Under the pieces are notes generated by a model that worked only from the letters and a program-made list of their open reading frames with translations, ran no database searches and was not told the origin of the DNA. From Xanthobacteraceae bacterium (GTDB taxonomy: Bacteria; Pseudomonadota; Alphaproteobacteria; Rhizobiales; Xanthobacteraceae): 64,000 nucleotides of DNA. Positions 20,940 through 30,061 of this stretch are shown piece after piece; the stretch's first letter is position 1, and every line of letters starts with the position of its first letter. The stretch is from NCBI GenBank assembly GCA_022844205.1, contig JALHMF010000002.1, forward strand, positions 406,776-470,775, given 5' to 3'. A program made the position numbers and the translations under genes.

Positions 20940-22550
20940 TCAGCCTTCGGCTTTCTCTTCGGCTTCTTCCGCCGGCGGCGCTTCGGGCGGTGTCAGGGCC
21001 GCTGCATCGACCCAGCCCGCCTTCACGCGCGCCTGCATCACCATCGTTTCCGCTTGATCGCGTTCAAGGCCGAAGCCATCGAGTATGCCGGGCTGGCGAA
21101 CATTTTCGCCATCCTTGCGCTCGACCCAGCCCACGAGATCGTCGGTCGCGCAGCCGGCAAGATCTTCCACGGTCTTGATGCCGTTCTCGCCGAAGGTGAC
21201 GAGCATCTTGCTGGTTACACCCGGTACTTCGCGCAGTTCGTCAGCAACGCCGAGCTCCTTTCGCTTGGCATCGATTTCGCCTTCGATCTTAGCAAGATAT
21301 TCCTGGGCGCGGGTCTGCAACTCGGCGGCGGTTTCCTCGTCGAACCCCTCGATGCCGGCGAGTTCCTGCACCGGCACGAACGCAAGTTCTTCGATGGAGC
21401 CGAAGCCTTCGGAACTCAACAATTGGCCAACCATCTCGTCCACGTCGAGCGCTTCCATGAAGGTATTGGTGCGTTCCGCGAATTCCTTCTGGCGGCGTTC
21501 GCTTTCCTCGGCTTCGGTGAGAATGTCGATGTCCCAGCCGGTGAGCTGCGAGGCGAGGCGGACATTCTGGCCACGGCGGCCGATGGCGAGCGAAAGCTGC
21601 GCATCGGGAACGACGACCTCGATGCGCTCGCGCGTTTCATCGAGCACGACCTTGACGACTTCCGCCGGCGCCAGCGCGTTCACGACGAAAGTCGCGATAT
21701 TTTCCGACCAGAGGATGATGTCGATTTTTTCGCCGGCAAGCTCGTTCACCACCGCCTGCACGCGCGAACCGCGCATGCCGACGCAGGCGCCGACCGGATC
21801 GACCGACGAATCGCGGGAGATCACGGCGATCTTGGCGCGCGATCCCGGATCGCGGGCGACCGCGCGGATTTCGACGATGCTGTCGTAGATTTCCGGCACT
21901 TCCTGCGCGAACAGCTTGGCCATGAATTGCGGATGCGTCCGCGACAGGAAAATTTGCGGGCCGCGCGGCTCGCGGCGCACGTCGTAGACATAGGCGCGCA
22001 CCCGGTCGCCGTTGCGGAAGATTTCGCGCGGCAAGAGTTCGTCGCGCCGCACGATCGCTTCGCCGCGGCCGAGATCGACGACAACGTTGCCATATTCGAC
22101 GCGCTTCACGACGCCGCTGACGATCTCGCCGATACGGTCCTTATATTCCTGGTACTGCCGGTCGCGCTCGGCATCGCGCACCTTCTGCACGATCACCTGT
22201 TTCGCCGACTGGGCGGCGATGCGGCCGTATTCGAGCGGCGGCAGCGATTCAGCGATGTAGTCGCCCGGCTGCGCGGCGGGGTTTTTGCGGCGGGCCTCTT
22301 CGAGGCTGATCTGCGTGGCTTCATTCTCGATCTGGTCCGCGACCAGCAGGAGACGCGAAAGCCGCAACTCGCCGGTTTTCGGATTGATCTCGGCCCGCAC
22401 TTCCGTCTCGCTGCCATAGCGAGAGCGTGCGGCCTTCTGGATCGCGTCTTCCATCGCGGCGATCACGATGCCCTTGTCGATCGACTTCTCGCGCGCCACG
22501 GCTTCGGCGATCTGAAGCAGTTCGAGCCGGTTTGCGCTGACGGCTGCCAT
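20940..22550 (-). CDS. nusA: Transcription termination/antitermination protein NusA
   Basis: RNA polymerase-binding factor for pausing, termination and rRNA antitermination. 536 residues: N-terminal polymerase-binding domain (to about 130), S1 domain ([25 protein letters not shown]), two KH domains ([43 protein letters not shown]) and two C-terminal acidic/helix-hairpin repeats ([21 protein letters not shown]). The ATG at 22550 has GAGGAG seven bases upstream. Co-transcribed with rimP; NusA autoregulation through the operon leader is known in E. coli. Confidence 0.97.
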   Translation of the reverse strand: MAAVSANRLELLQIAEAVAREKSIDKGIVIAAMEDAIQKAARSRYGSETEVRAEINPKTGELRLSRLLLVADQIENEATQISLEEARRKNPAAQPGDYIAESLPPLEYGRIAAQSAKQVIVQKVRDAERDRQYQEYKDRIGEIVSGVVKRVEYGNVVVDLGRGEAIVRRDELLPREIFRNGDRVRAYVYDVRREPRGPQIFLSRTHPQFMAKLFAQEVPEIYDSIVEIRAVARDPGSRAKIAVISRDSSVDPVGACVGMRGSRVQAVVNELAGEKIDIILWSENIATFVVNALAPAEVVKVVLDETRERIEVVVPDAQLSLAIGRRGQNVRLASQLTGWDIDILTEAEESERRQKEFAERTNTFMEALDVDEMVGQLLSSEGFGSIEELAFVPVQELAGIEGFDEETAAELQTRAQEYLAKIEGEIDAKRKELGVADELREVPGVTSKMLVTFGENGIKTVEDLAGCATDDLVGWVERKDGENVRQPGILDGFGLERDQAETMVMQARVKAGWVDAAALTPPEAPPAEEAEEKAEG

Positions 22551-22570
22551 CTGGCGTCTCCTCGTGCTGT

Positions 22571-23209
22571 CTAAACGTTCGAGCGGCTTGCTGCCGCGGG
22601 ATGGGGTGAATTGGAATTCTGGTTTTCCTGCGCGGGCTTTGCGCCGCGCGCGGCGTCTTTTCCGCGCTTCAGGGATTGGGCGACCAGCGCATCGGTGAGC
22701 ACGAGTTTTGCTTCGCTCATGTCGCGGATCGGCGCCTTGATCTCCACCGGTCCGCCTTCGGCATCCACGCGAATTTTTGCGTAATCGCCTTCGGCACCGA
22801 GGAGGACGCCGCGAAAGCGTTTTCGCCTTTCGACCGGCACATCCATCTCGATCTTGATCTCATGGCCGGCATTTCGTTCGAAATCGGAGCGCCGCACGAG
22901 CGGCCGGTCGATGCCGGGCGAGGAAAGCTCAAGCCGGTATCCGGTCTGGATCGGGTCCTCGACGTCGAGCGTGGGTGAAAGCACACGGGATGCCGTCTCG
23001 CAGTCCTCGATCAGAAAGGTGCCGTCCGGGCGCTCGGCCATGATCTGCACCGTGCAGCCGTCGCGGCCTGAAACCTTCACGCGCACAAGCCGGTAGCCGA
23101 GCCCGATCAGCACTGGCTCGATGATCGCCGCGACGCGCGCGGAGATGCCCTTCTCGCCGATGAGGCGGGGCTCTTCGAGTTGTTCGTTCGTTGTTTCGTG
23201 CTCGTTCAT
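22571..23209 (-). CDS. rimP: Ribosome maturation factor RimP
   Basis: Needed for 30S subunit maturation. 212 residues with an N-terminal alpha/beta domain ([46 protein letters not shown]) and a C-terminal SH3-like domain ([15 protein letters not shown]). The tail after about residue 175 ([13 protein letters not shown]...) is basic and longer than in E. coli. The ATG at 23209 begins a repetitive N-terminus rich in Asn/Glu/His and lacks a clear ribosome-binding site. First gene of the nusA-infB operon; a terminator hairpin stands just upstream. Confidence 0.93.
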   Translation of the reverse strand: MNEHETTNEQLEEPRLIGEKGISARVAAIIEPVLIGLGYRLVRVKVSGRDGCTVQIMAERPDGTFLIEDCETASRVLSPTLDVEDPIQTGYRLELSSPGIDRPLVRRSDFERNAGHEIKIEMDVPVERRKRFRGVLLGAEGDYAKIRVDAEGGPVEIKAPIRDMSEAKLVLTDALVAQSLKRGKDAARGAKPAQENQNSNSPHPAAASRSNV

Positions 23210-23232
23210 TGTTTGTGTGCGGCGCAAGTAAC

Positions 23233-23265
23233 AAAAAAGAGCGGGTCCCGGCCGGGGCCCACTCT
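23233..23265 (-). terminator. Intrinsic terminator/attenuator in the rimP leader
   Basis: On the minus strand AGAGTGGG pairs with CCCGCTCT (one G-U) and continues, after a C/A mismatch, into CCCGG/CCGGG; six Ts follow immediately. The T-run ends 23 bases before the rimP ATG. Because the next upstream gene is on the opposite strand, any rimP promoter must lie beyond this hairpin, so it would act as an attenuator. Confidence 0.7.
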
Positions 23266-23461
23266 CCCAATATCCGATCACCAGATCGCTATGAGATGAT
23301 GTTGTTGCCGGGAATATAGCGCCGAATGACGGGGGCGCAAGGGCCACCAAGGCACGTCGTTAAGGCCAATTTCCTAGCTTCTAACCCATTCTTCAGGATT
23401 GTCGGATAGCCTGAACGGACCTTTTTCAGGCTTCTTTGGTTCAATTTTTTCAGGATTGCCA

Positions 23462-24556
23462 GTGGCCGGCCGCGACTCCCTGATCGCCGAACTTGAACAC
23501 GCGATCCAGTGCGGCTCCACCGACCAATGCGCGCAGACCATCCGCCGCGTGACGGAACTCTTTACCGACCGCTCGCCGCAACTGAACGAACAACACATCG
23601 AACTGTTTGACGAGGTAATCCTGCGTCTCGCGGATGAGATCGAGGTCAAGGCGCGCGCGGAGCTGGCCAGGCGTCTGGCCTTGGTCGAGAATGCTCCGGC
23701 AAAAACAATCGGCCGTCTCGCGCTGGATGACGAAATCTCGGTCGCGGGACCCGTGCTTGTCCGCTCCGGCCGTCTCAGCGAAGAGCAACTTCTCGAGATC
23801 GTGCGGACGAAAAGCCAAGCACATCTCCTTGCCGTCTCAAACCGTGCGCAGGTTACGGAGGTAGTGACGGATATTCTTGTCGATCGCGGCGACAGCTCGG
23901 TGCTTTTCAACGTCGCGTCGAATGCCGGTGCGAACTTTTCCGAAAGCGGCTTTGCGGCACTCGTCGAGAAGGCGGGCACGGACGATGCGCTTGCCAACCG
24001 CGTGGGCGAACGGCCGGATATCCCGCGCCCGCTGTTCCGCATGCTCGTGCTGCAGGCGAGCGACATGGTGCAACGCCGCCTCATTTCGATTGCGGCACCC
24101 GACATGCGCGGCGAGATCCAGAAAATCCTCACCAAGGTTTCTCACGAGATCAATCCCGACGCTCCAGCCCCGCATAATTTCGTCGCGGCACAGCGCATGA
24201 TGCGGATGCTGTCCGACGCGGGCCAGCTCAACGAAGATCATCTGCATGGCCTTGCGAAGTCGCGGCGCTATGAGGAAACCGTCGCGGCACTCTCCCTGCT
24301 GAGCAGCGTTCCGCTCGACACGGTGGACTGGCTGATGAACGGCGACCGGATCGAGCCGTTTCTGATCCTGTTCAAGGCGCTTGGCTTCGAATGGATGACC
24401 GTCCGCGTTGTGCTGATGATCCGGCCAAGCGGACGAAAACTATCCGCGAAGGAAGTCGAGGAAGTATGCAGCGACTTCAACCGGCTGTCCTATTCCACCG
24501 CGCGGCGCGTGATCCGGCATTGGCAGGGCCGCGAAGGAATGAAGACGGCGAGCTAG
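23462..24556 (+). CDS. DUF2336 domain-containing protein
   Basis: A 364-residue, mostly helical protein of the DUF2336 family found in alphaproteobacteria; molecular role unknown. Recognisable family stretches are RDSLIAELEHAI, TIRRVTELF, LDDEISVAGPVLVRSGRLSEEQLLEI and NAGANFSESGFAALV, which suggest HEAT-like repeats. I take GTG 23462 as the start because homologues begin near AGRDSLIAELE and an AGGA lies six bases upstream; a TTG at 23399 would add 21 residues of unrelated Gly/Ser/Phe-rich sequence. It ends overlapping the convergent trmB by four bases. Confidence 0.78.
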   Translation: MAGRDSLIAELEHAIQCGSTDQCAQTIRRVTELFTDRSPQLNEQHIELFDEVILRLADEIEVKARAELARRLALVENAPAKTIGRLALDDEISVAGPVLVRSGRLSEEQLLEIVRTKSQAHLLAVSNRAQVTEVVTDILVDRGDSSVLFNVASNAGANFSESGFAALVEKAGTDDALANRVGERPDIPRPLFRMLVLQASDMVQRRLISIAAPDMRGEIQKILTKVSHEINPDAPAPHNFVAAQRMMRMLSDAGQLNEDHLHGLAKSRRYEETVAALSLLSSVPLDTVDWLMNGDRIEPFLILFKALGFEWMTVRVVLMIRPSGRKLSAKEVEEVCSDFNRLSYSTARRVIRHWQGREGMKTAS

Positions 24557-25254
24557 AGCCGCCGGAATGTGAGATAGACCGGAATACGCCCCTCGCGCTT
24601 TGCTTTTGTTTCATAGCGTGTGCCTGGAAAAGCCCGCCACGGAAGCCGCCAGTCGTCGGCCTTCGCGGCGCTCCATTCAAAATCCTTTGAACGGGCAAAA
24701 TGGACAAGCGTCCATTCGACATAGCTTTCGATGTCGGAGGCGAAACGGAAACTTCCTCCGGGTTTCAGGATTCGGGCGAACTGGCGCACGCGCTCATCTG
24801 AAACAAATCGGCGCTTCCAGTGCCGCCGCTTCGGCCATGGATCGGGATAGAGGAGATCCACGCGCATGAGCGATTGGTCCGGCAGCCAGTCCAGGAGTTC
24901 GATTGCATCGCCGAAGTACAACCGAATATTCGCAAGCCCGGCTGAAGAGATGGCGGAGAGGGCGCTCGCCATTCCGTTCACGAACGCTTCTGCCCCGATC
25001 AGCCCGGTTTCCGGCCGCGATCTTGCTTCGTGCACGAGATGCTCCCCGCCGCCAAAGCCGATCTCAAGCGCCACGTTCGTCGCGACTTGAGGAAACAGCT
25101 TTTCAAGCCGGTCAGGCGGGGGAGTTGCGAGATCGAGTGCCAGCGAGGGAAGCGTGTGCTCGATCAGTTCCGCGCGTTGCGGGCGAAGTTTGTGCCCCTT
25201 GCGCCGCCCGAAGAAGGCCCGGCGTTTCGTGGGAGACATGCTTTCCGATTGCAT
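24553..25254 (-). CDS. trmB: tRNA (guanine-N7-)-methyltransferase
   Basis: SAM-dependent enzyme forming m7G46 in the tRNA variable loop. 233 residues with a Rossmann methyltransferase core: ALEIGFGGGEHLVHEA (SAM loop), LIGAEAFVNGM, the LYPDPWPKRRHWKRRFV motif that marks TrmB and a C-terminal FPGTRYETKAKREGRIPVYL. A second start (MSPTKRR) is available five codons in. In many Rhizobiales metK lies next to it; here the neighbour is the XRE regulator gene with metK absent. Confidence 0.95.
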   Translation of the reverse strand: MQSESMSPTKRRAFFGRRKGHKLRPQRAELIEHTLPSLALDLATPPPDRLEKLFPQVATNVALEIGFGGGEHLVHEARSRPETGLIGAEAFVNGMASALSAISSAGLANIRLYFGDAIELLDWLPDQSLMRVDLLYPDPWPKRRHWKRRFVSDERVRQFARILKPGGSFRFASDIESYVEWTLVHFARSKDFEWSAAKADDWRLPWRAFPGTRYETKAKREGRIPVYLTFRRL

Positions 25255-25308
25255 TCGTGCCTCGCGTCGGTTCGCGCGAGGATAGCAAAATCCAGGTGGC
25301 GAAGGTGG

Positions 25309-25731
25309 TTACTTCTTGGACTCTTTGGTCTCTTCGCTGACCATCGCTTCGACAAGGTCCACGATCCGGCGGCGGACCTTGGGATCGCGCACTTTCATGA
25401 AAGCCTTGGTGAGCGCGAGGCCGTCAGAGGTAGCCAGAAAATCAGAAACATAGGCGGGGTTCGCGCTGTCGGAAAAACCACTGGCGGAGCCATCCGGAAC
25501 CGGCGCGCCCTCGAAGAAAAAAGAAACCGGAACGCCTACTACGATCGCGATCTGCTGCAGGCGGCTCGCACCGACGCGGTTGGTTCCCTTCTCATATTTT
25601 TGAATTTGCTGAAATGTAATCCCGAGCTTTTCGCCAAGTTTCTCCTGGCTCATGCTGATCATCATGCGGCGCATGCGAATGCGGCTGCCGACATGGCGAT
25701 CGATCGGATTTGGCGATTTCTTCGTCATCAT
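25309..25731 (-). CDS. XRE-family transcriptional regulator (PraR/PhrR type)
   Basis: A 140-residue helix-turn-helix protein: DRHVGSRIRMRRMMISMSQEKLGEKLGITFQQIQKYE is a Cro/C1-type domain (about residues 13-68), followed by a helical C-terminus (LTKAFMKVRDPKVRRRIVDLVEAM). The whole resembles rhizobial PhrR/PraR regulators, which control acid response, biofilm and quorum-sensing genes in characterised species. It lies between lnt and trmB. The 108-base AT-rich stretch upstream (25732-25839) includes TATATT and is its likely promoter. Confidence 0.82.
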   Translation of the reverse strand: MMTKKSPNPIDRHVGSRIRMRRMMISMSQEKLGEKLGITFQQIQKYEKGTNRVGASRLQQIAIVVGVPVSFFFEGAPVPDGSASGFSDSANPAYVSDFLATSDGLALTKAFMKVRDPKVRRRIVDLVEAMVSEETKESKK

Positions 25732-25839
25732 GCTTTCGCTAATATATCACAAAATTACTTACTCGAATCGCATTGGTTCAGAAAGCAATTGTGTTTGGCA
25801 TTGCTGCGACGAGTGCGCACAGCATGTTCGGAATATGAA

Positions 25840-27444
25840 CTAAGCCTTTGGCCGCTTAAGTTTTTGCAGCCGCGAGCGCCCCAAAAACAGAGTAAATATT
25901 GTTATCGTGAGCATTACCGGGAGGTCACCGGTGCGCGCGTAAATCGTCGGCGCAATCGATTGTGGCAGGGGGGCATCAAGCACGCCTGCGCTGCCCAACG
26001 GCATTGACGCGACGATTCGTCCAAACGAGTCGACAACCGCGGAAATTCCATTGTTCGCGGATCGAACCAGCGGCAATCCCTGTTCGATCGTTCGCAGCCT
26101 TGCCTGTGCGAAATGCTGATGCGGTCCCGGCGTAATTCCAAACCAGGCATCGTTTGTCAGATTCAAAAGCCATGAGGGCCGGCGGCCTTCCGGCAATACC
26201 TGTCCCGGAAAAATAATCTCGTAACAGATCAGCGGTGCTGCCAGCGGAAGCCGTGGAATGGAAAGTGCGCGGCGAGCGCTGCCCGGCGTGAAACCGCCGC
26301 GAACGCGGGTGAGCTGCTGGAAGCCGAGACTTTCGAGAAAATTCTGAAACGGCAAATATTCGCCGAACGGAACGAGATGAACCTTGTCGTAGGTCGCAAG
26401 GATCGCGCCGTCGTCGCCGATAACACGAATGCTGTTGAAAACTCGCTGCGATCCCTGCCGCTGTTCGCCGCGCGCGGCACCTGTGATGAGCACGACACCG
26501 GGCGGCAGGAGATCGGCGATTTGGGCAAGTGCATCCGATTCCCGCTCCAGCAAAAACGGAAACGCCGATTCCGGCCAGATCAAATGCGTGACATCGCGCA
26601 CTCCTTGGCTCTCGGGCCGCGTCGCGCGGTCACTCAGCGAAGTATAAAGGTCCATCACCTTTTTCTTCACGGCGTAATTGAATTTATCGTCTTGCGGCAG
26701 GTTCGGCTGCATCAGCCGCAGCCGCACACCCTCAACCTGGCGCGTCTCGGCATTCGACAGCCGGTAGGAACCGGCGGCCGCAAGAAGCGCTAGTGAAAGT
26801 GCAGCGAGCGCGGGCCACAAAAGCGGATGCCGCGACTTTTCGCGCGGATCGGCAAGCAGCGCAGGCGTTGCAAGCGTGAGCAACGCGATGAAGCTCAGGC
26901 CCCAGAGCCCGACATAGGCGGCGCTTTGCGCGATCGGCAGCACGGAGGCGAGCGCGTATCCGTACGCATTCCATGGAAAGCCCGTGAGGATGTGCCCGCG
27001 CAGCCATTCAGCGATGAGCAGGCCGGCCGCGAATGCGAGGATGCGCAACGCGCCCTGCGTCCAGAGCAGGCGCGCGAACAGCGTCCCGATGCCGGTGAAG
27101 ATCGCAAGACCCGCTGGAAGGCCCGCGACCGCGAAAGGCAACAACCAGGCGAACTGGTCGGCCTCCACCAGCAGCGCGTTGCCAATCCAGAAAAGTCCCG
27201 CAATGAAATAACCGAAGCCAAACCACCAGCCTGCGGCGAATGCGGCGCGCAGTCCGCTTCGACCGCCACCGCTACCGTCGATCAGCCAGACCAGGACGGG
27301 AAAGGTGAGTGCGAGCATGATCCAGAGATCGAACGGCGCCATCGCCAGCGCGGAGGCAGCACCCGCCCCGAACGCAATCAGCCGCCGCCGCCAGCCCGAC
27401 GCCAGTACGACTGCACGAGCGAGTGCTGCTAGCTTCGCGTTCAT
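25840..27444 (-). CDS. lnt: Apolipoprotein N-acyltransferase
   Basis: Inner-membrane enzyme adding the third acyl chain to lipoproteins. 534 residues: about six N-terminal membrane helices (to roughly 220), then a periplasmic nitrilase domain with the catalytic triad visible as Glu in LIWPESAFPF, Lys in YDKVHLVPFGEYLPF and Cys in APLICYEIIFP, then a final membrane helix near the C-terminus. Follows the CorC-like gene in the conserved ybeY-corC-lnt order. Start ATG at 27444; a 15-base gap separates it from the corC stop. Confidence 0.96.
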   Translation of the reverse strand: MNAKLAALARAVVLASGWRRRLIAFGAGAASALAMAPFDLWIMLALTFPVLVWLIDGSGGGRSGLRAAFAAGWWFGFGYFIAGLFWIGNALLVEADQFAWLLPFAVAGLPAGLAIFTGIGTLFARLLWTQGALRILAFAAGLLIAEWLRGHILTGFPWNAYGYALASVLPIAQSAAYVGLWGLSFIALLTLATPALLADPREKSRHPLLWPALAALSLALLAAAGSYRLSNAETRQVEGVRLRLMQPNLPQDDKFNYAVKKKVMDLYTSLSDRATRPESQGVRDVTHLIWPESAFPFLLERESDALAQIADLLPPGVVLITGAARGEQRQGSQRVFNSIRVIGDDGAILATYDKVHLVPFGEYLPFQNFLESLGFQQLTRVRGGFTPGSARRALSIPRLPLAAPLICYEIIFPGQVLPEGRRPSWLLNLTNDAWFGITPGPHQHFAQARLRTIEQGLPLVRSANNGISAVVDSFGRIVASMPLGSAGVLDAPLPQSIAPTIYARTGDLPVMLTITIFTLFLGRSRLQKLKRPKA

Positions 27445-27459
27445 GCCGCTCTTTTTTAT

Positions 27460-28539
27460 TTAGTGGGACGAATCGTCGGCCGCTTTGACCGCGCGCACCA
27501 TAGAATCGCGCTGGCCGGGAGCCAAGGCTGGCGCGGGCGTGCTTTCCTTCTTGCCCTGCTGCATACCGGGCCGTTCGGGTGCCCGGCGATAAATCCGCAG
27601 CCGCTTGGCCTTTCGCGGATCGGCGTCGAGCACTTCTATCTCGAATTCGCCCGGGCCGGGAATGATCTCGCCGCGTACTGGGAGCCGTCCGGCGAGCAAC
27701 ACCAGCAGGCCGCCGAGCGTGTCCACTTCCTCCGCGGCCTCGATAGCGGCGAACTCCGCGCCGATCTTCTCGCTCGCCTCGTCGAGACTTGCGCGCGCAT
27801 CCGCGACGAAACTCCCGTCCGCTTGCGGGACGATTTGCGCGGGCTCCGTGTCGTCGTGTTCGTCCTCAATATCGCCGACGATCTGCTCGACGATGTCTTC
27901 CATGGAAACGAGGCCGTCGGTGCCGCCGTATTCGTCGATGACGAGCGCCAGATGCACACGTGTGGCCTGCATTTTTACCAGCAGATCAATCGCCGGCATC
28001 GATGGTGGCGCAAACAGGATGCGCCGCACGAGTTGTGTCGTCGAGAGCGGAACCGCAAGATCGACATTGCGCGGGTCAAGACCGGCAGGCAGCGAAGTCC
28101 CGGCGCGCTCTGCATTTTCATGATCGACAAGGGCGCGCGTGGTTAAATACGCGACGACGTCGCGAATATGAACGAGGCCCGTAGGGTCATCCAGCGTATC
28201 GTCATACACGACAAGCCGTGAATGGGCGGCGCTTGCGAATACGCTCAACAGCTCGCCGATCTTGATACCTTGATGCACCGCCACGATGTCGGCGCGCGGC
28301 ACCATGATGTCACCGATGCGCTGTTCTTCGAGCGCCAGGATATTCTGCAACATCGTGCGCTCGACCGGCGTGAATTCAGTCTCGCTGACTTTCTTTTCGG
28401 CGAGCACTTCCTCAAGGTCGGTGCGGATGGAAGCGGTCCGCAGGCCAAGCAGCGATTTCAGTCGGTCGAACCAGCGGATAAGTCCGCGCGGCGCGTCGTT
28501 CTGTCCGGGCTTCGAGATTTCGGCTTCGCTTTTGCTCAT
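27460..28539 (-). CDS. CBS-domain transporter-associated protein (CorC/TlyC family)
   Basis: A 359-residue cytoplasmic protein with an N-terminal segment (FTPVERTMLQNILALEEQRIGDIMVPRADIVAVHQ), two CBS domains (about 75-225; VIDEYGGTDGLVSMEDIVEQIVGDI) and a C-terminal CorC/HlyC domain (GGLLVLLAGRLPVRGEIIPGPGEFEIEVLDADPRKAKRLRI). Family members are linked to Mg/Co homeostasis or called hemolysin-like; true function is poorly defined. Its ATG overlaps the ybeY stop by four bases, so the ybeY-corC pair is coupled. Confidence 0.9.
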   Translation of the reverse strand: MSKSEAEISKPGQNDAPRGLIRWFDRLKSLLGLRTASIRTDLEEVLAEKKVSETEFTPVERTMLQNILALEEQRIGDIMVPRADIVAVHQGIKIGELLSVFASAAHSRLVVYDDTLDDPTGLVHIRDVVAYLTTRALVDHENAERAGTSLPAGLDPRNVDLAVPLSTTQLVRRILFAPPSMPAIDLLVKMQATRVHLALVIDEYGGTDGLVSMEDIVEQIVGDIEDEHDDTEPAQIVPQADGSFVADARASLDEASEKIGAEFAAIEAAEEVDTLGGLLVLLAGRLPVRGEIIPGPGEFEIEVLDADPRKAKRLRIYRRAPERPGMQQGKKESTPAPALAPGQRDSMVRAVKAADDSSH

Positions 28540-29024
28540 TTTGATTCCGCCAGCCTCTGATCGCCCGCGGCATAAGGGTCGGGAATTCCGAGCCTTGCCA
28601 GGATTTTTTGCTCACGGGCTTCCATCGCCTGGGCTTCCGCGGCGTCCTGATGGTCGAGCCCGAAGAGATGCAATGCTGCATGAACGGTGAGGTGTGTAAC
28701 GTGATGCAGCGGCTTTTTCATTTCATCAGCGGCCTCGCGGATTATTGTTTCATAAGCGAGCGCGATGTCGCCGAGAAATCCGTCGGCCTGCAGTGGGGTT
28801 TGCGCCGCCGGAAACGAGAGCACGTTGGTCGGCTTGTCGGCGCTGCGCCAGTTTTTGTTGAGTGCGCGCATTTGCTCGTCACCAGTCAGCAGCACGCTGA
28901 ACCCGGCATTGGAAAATCCGAATTCATCGCTGGCAGTTTGCAGCGAATTTAGGATCGCATCGTTAAGTCCGGAAATCGTCTCCCAGCCAGCGGCGTCTGC
29001 CGCTACTTCCACTTTGACCGGCAT
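28536..29024 (-). CDS. ybeY: Endoribonuclease YbeY
   Basis: Zinc-dependent RNase for 16S rRNA 3' maturation and ribosome quality control. 162 residues with the metal motif HxxxHxxGxDH in HAALHLFGLDH, preceded by the conserved LNKNWRSADKPTNVLSFP and LGDIALAYE. Encoded between phoH and corC, its invariable neighbours; the start overlaps the phoH stop by one base. Confidence 0.95.
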   Translation of the reverse strand: MPVKVEVAADAAGWETISGLNDAILNSLQTASDEFGFSNAGFSVLLTGDEQMRALNKNWRSADKPTNVLSFPAAQTPLQADGFLGDIALAYETIIREAADEMKKPLHHVTHLTVHAALHLFGLDHQDAAEAQAMEAREQKILARLGIPDPYAAGDQRLAESK

Positions 29025-30031
29025 CAGCGCGGCTCGCGCTTTTTCGTAGCATCCGCGCTGTCATAGGCGGAAACGATGCGCGAAACGAGTTCGTGGCGCA
29101 CCACGTCCGCCGCCGAGAATGCGCAGTGCGCGACATCTTCGAGTCCGGAGAGCAGGTTCACCGCTTCCACGAGGCCCGACGCCTGCCCGTTGGGAAGATC
29201 GATCTGGCTCGGATCGCCGGTAACGATCATGCGCGAATGCTCGCCAAGCCGGGTGAGAAACATCTTCATCTGTATCGGCGTGGCGTTTTGCGCTTCGTCC
29301 AGAATCACGGCCGCGTTTGCAAGCGTGCGGCCACGCATGAAAGCAAGCGGCGCGATTTCGATTTCGCCCGATTGCATCACGCGCTCCACCATGCCGCGAT
29401 CCATCAGGTCGTTCAGCGCGTCGTAGATCGGGCGCAGATATGGATCGACTTTCTCGCGCATGTCGCCGGGGAGAAATCCGAGCCGTTCGCCGGCTTCCAC
29501 GGCGGGACGGGAAAGAATGATGCGGTCAACTTCGCGCCGTTCCAGCAGCAGCACGGCATAGGCAACCGCGAGCCAGGTCTTGCCGGTGCCGGCGGGCCCG
29601 GTCGCAAGGACGAGCGTGTTCTTGGAAAGCGCGCGCAGGTAAGCGTCCTGTCCCGCCGTTCGCGCGCGGACGAGACGCTTCCTGAGCCGGAACTGCTCGA
29701 AGCCAGTGCGTTCGCCGGCTTCCGCTTCGGCTTTCGTGGGCCTGGAAAGCGATTGCCGGATCGCGCCTTCTACATCGCCAGACGTCAAGTCGTGCCCGTC
29801 GCGTAGCTGCTGATAGAGCGACTCCAGCGTGAGGCGTGCCTGTTCGCAGGCCTCGCGCGGTCCCTCGATCGTAACGTGATTGCCGCGCTGGTCGGCGGCG
29901 ACACCAAGCCTGCGCTCGATGAGTGCGAGGTTTTCACTGTGACGGCCGAACAGCCGCATCGCGAGCTGGTTGTCGTCGAAGGCCACAACGATTTGCGCGG
30001 CGGTCTCCACGTCCTGTTTCCACGGTTTCAT
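29024..30031 (-). CDS. phoH: PhoH-family ATPase
   Basis: A 335-residue PhoH/YbeZ-type protein, partner of YbeY in RNA metabolism. Walker A GPAGTGKTWLAVAYA lies in the middle and Walker B VILDEAQNAT with VTGDPSQIDLP further on; the N-terminal about 110 residues (AFDDNQLAMRLFGRHSENL) form a KH-like RNA-binding segment. ATG 30031 is preferred because the alternative TTG at 30061 adds ten residues with no family match. Between miaB and ybeY in the standard order. Confidence 0.93.
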   Translation of the reverse strand: MKPWKQDVETAAQIVVAFDDNQLAMRLFGRHSENLALIERRLGVAADQRGNHVTIEGPREACEQARLTLESLYQQLRDGHDLTSGDVEGAIRQSLSRPTKAEAEAGERTGFEQFRLRKRLVRARTAGQDAYLRALSKNTLVLATGPAGTGKTWLAVAYAVLLLERREVDRIILSRPAVEAGERLGFLPGDMREKVDPYLRPIYDALNDLMDRGMVERVMQSGEIEIAPLAFMRGRTLANAAVILDEAQNATPIQMKMFLTRLGEHSRMIVTGDPSQIDLPNGQASGLVEAVNLLSGLEDVAHCAFSAADVVRHELVSRIVSAYDSADATKKREPR

Positions 30032-30061
30032 GTGGCTGATGTCCGAGCCTGATCCGCGCAA

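Noticed and set aside
21054..22574. 506-codon plus-strand frame opposite nusA
   Set aside because: Rich in His, Asp and Arg from high-GC third positions; no domain, and nusA on the other strand is certain.
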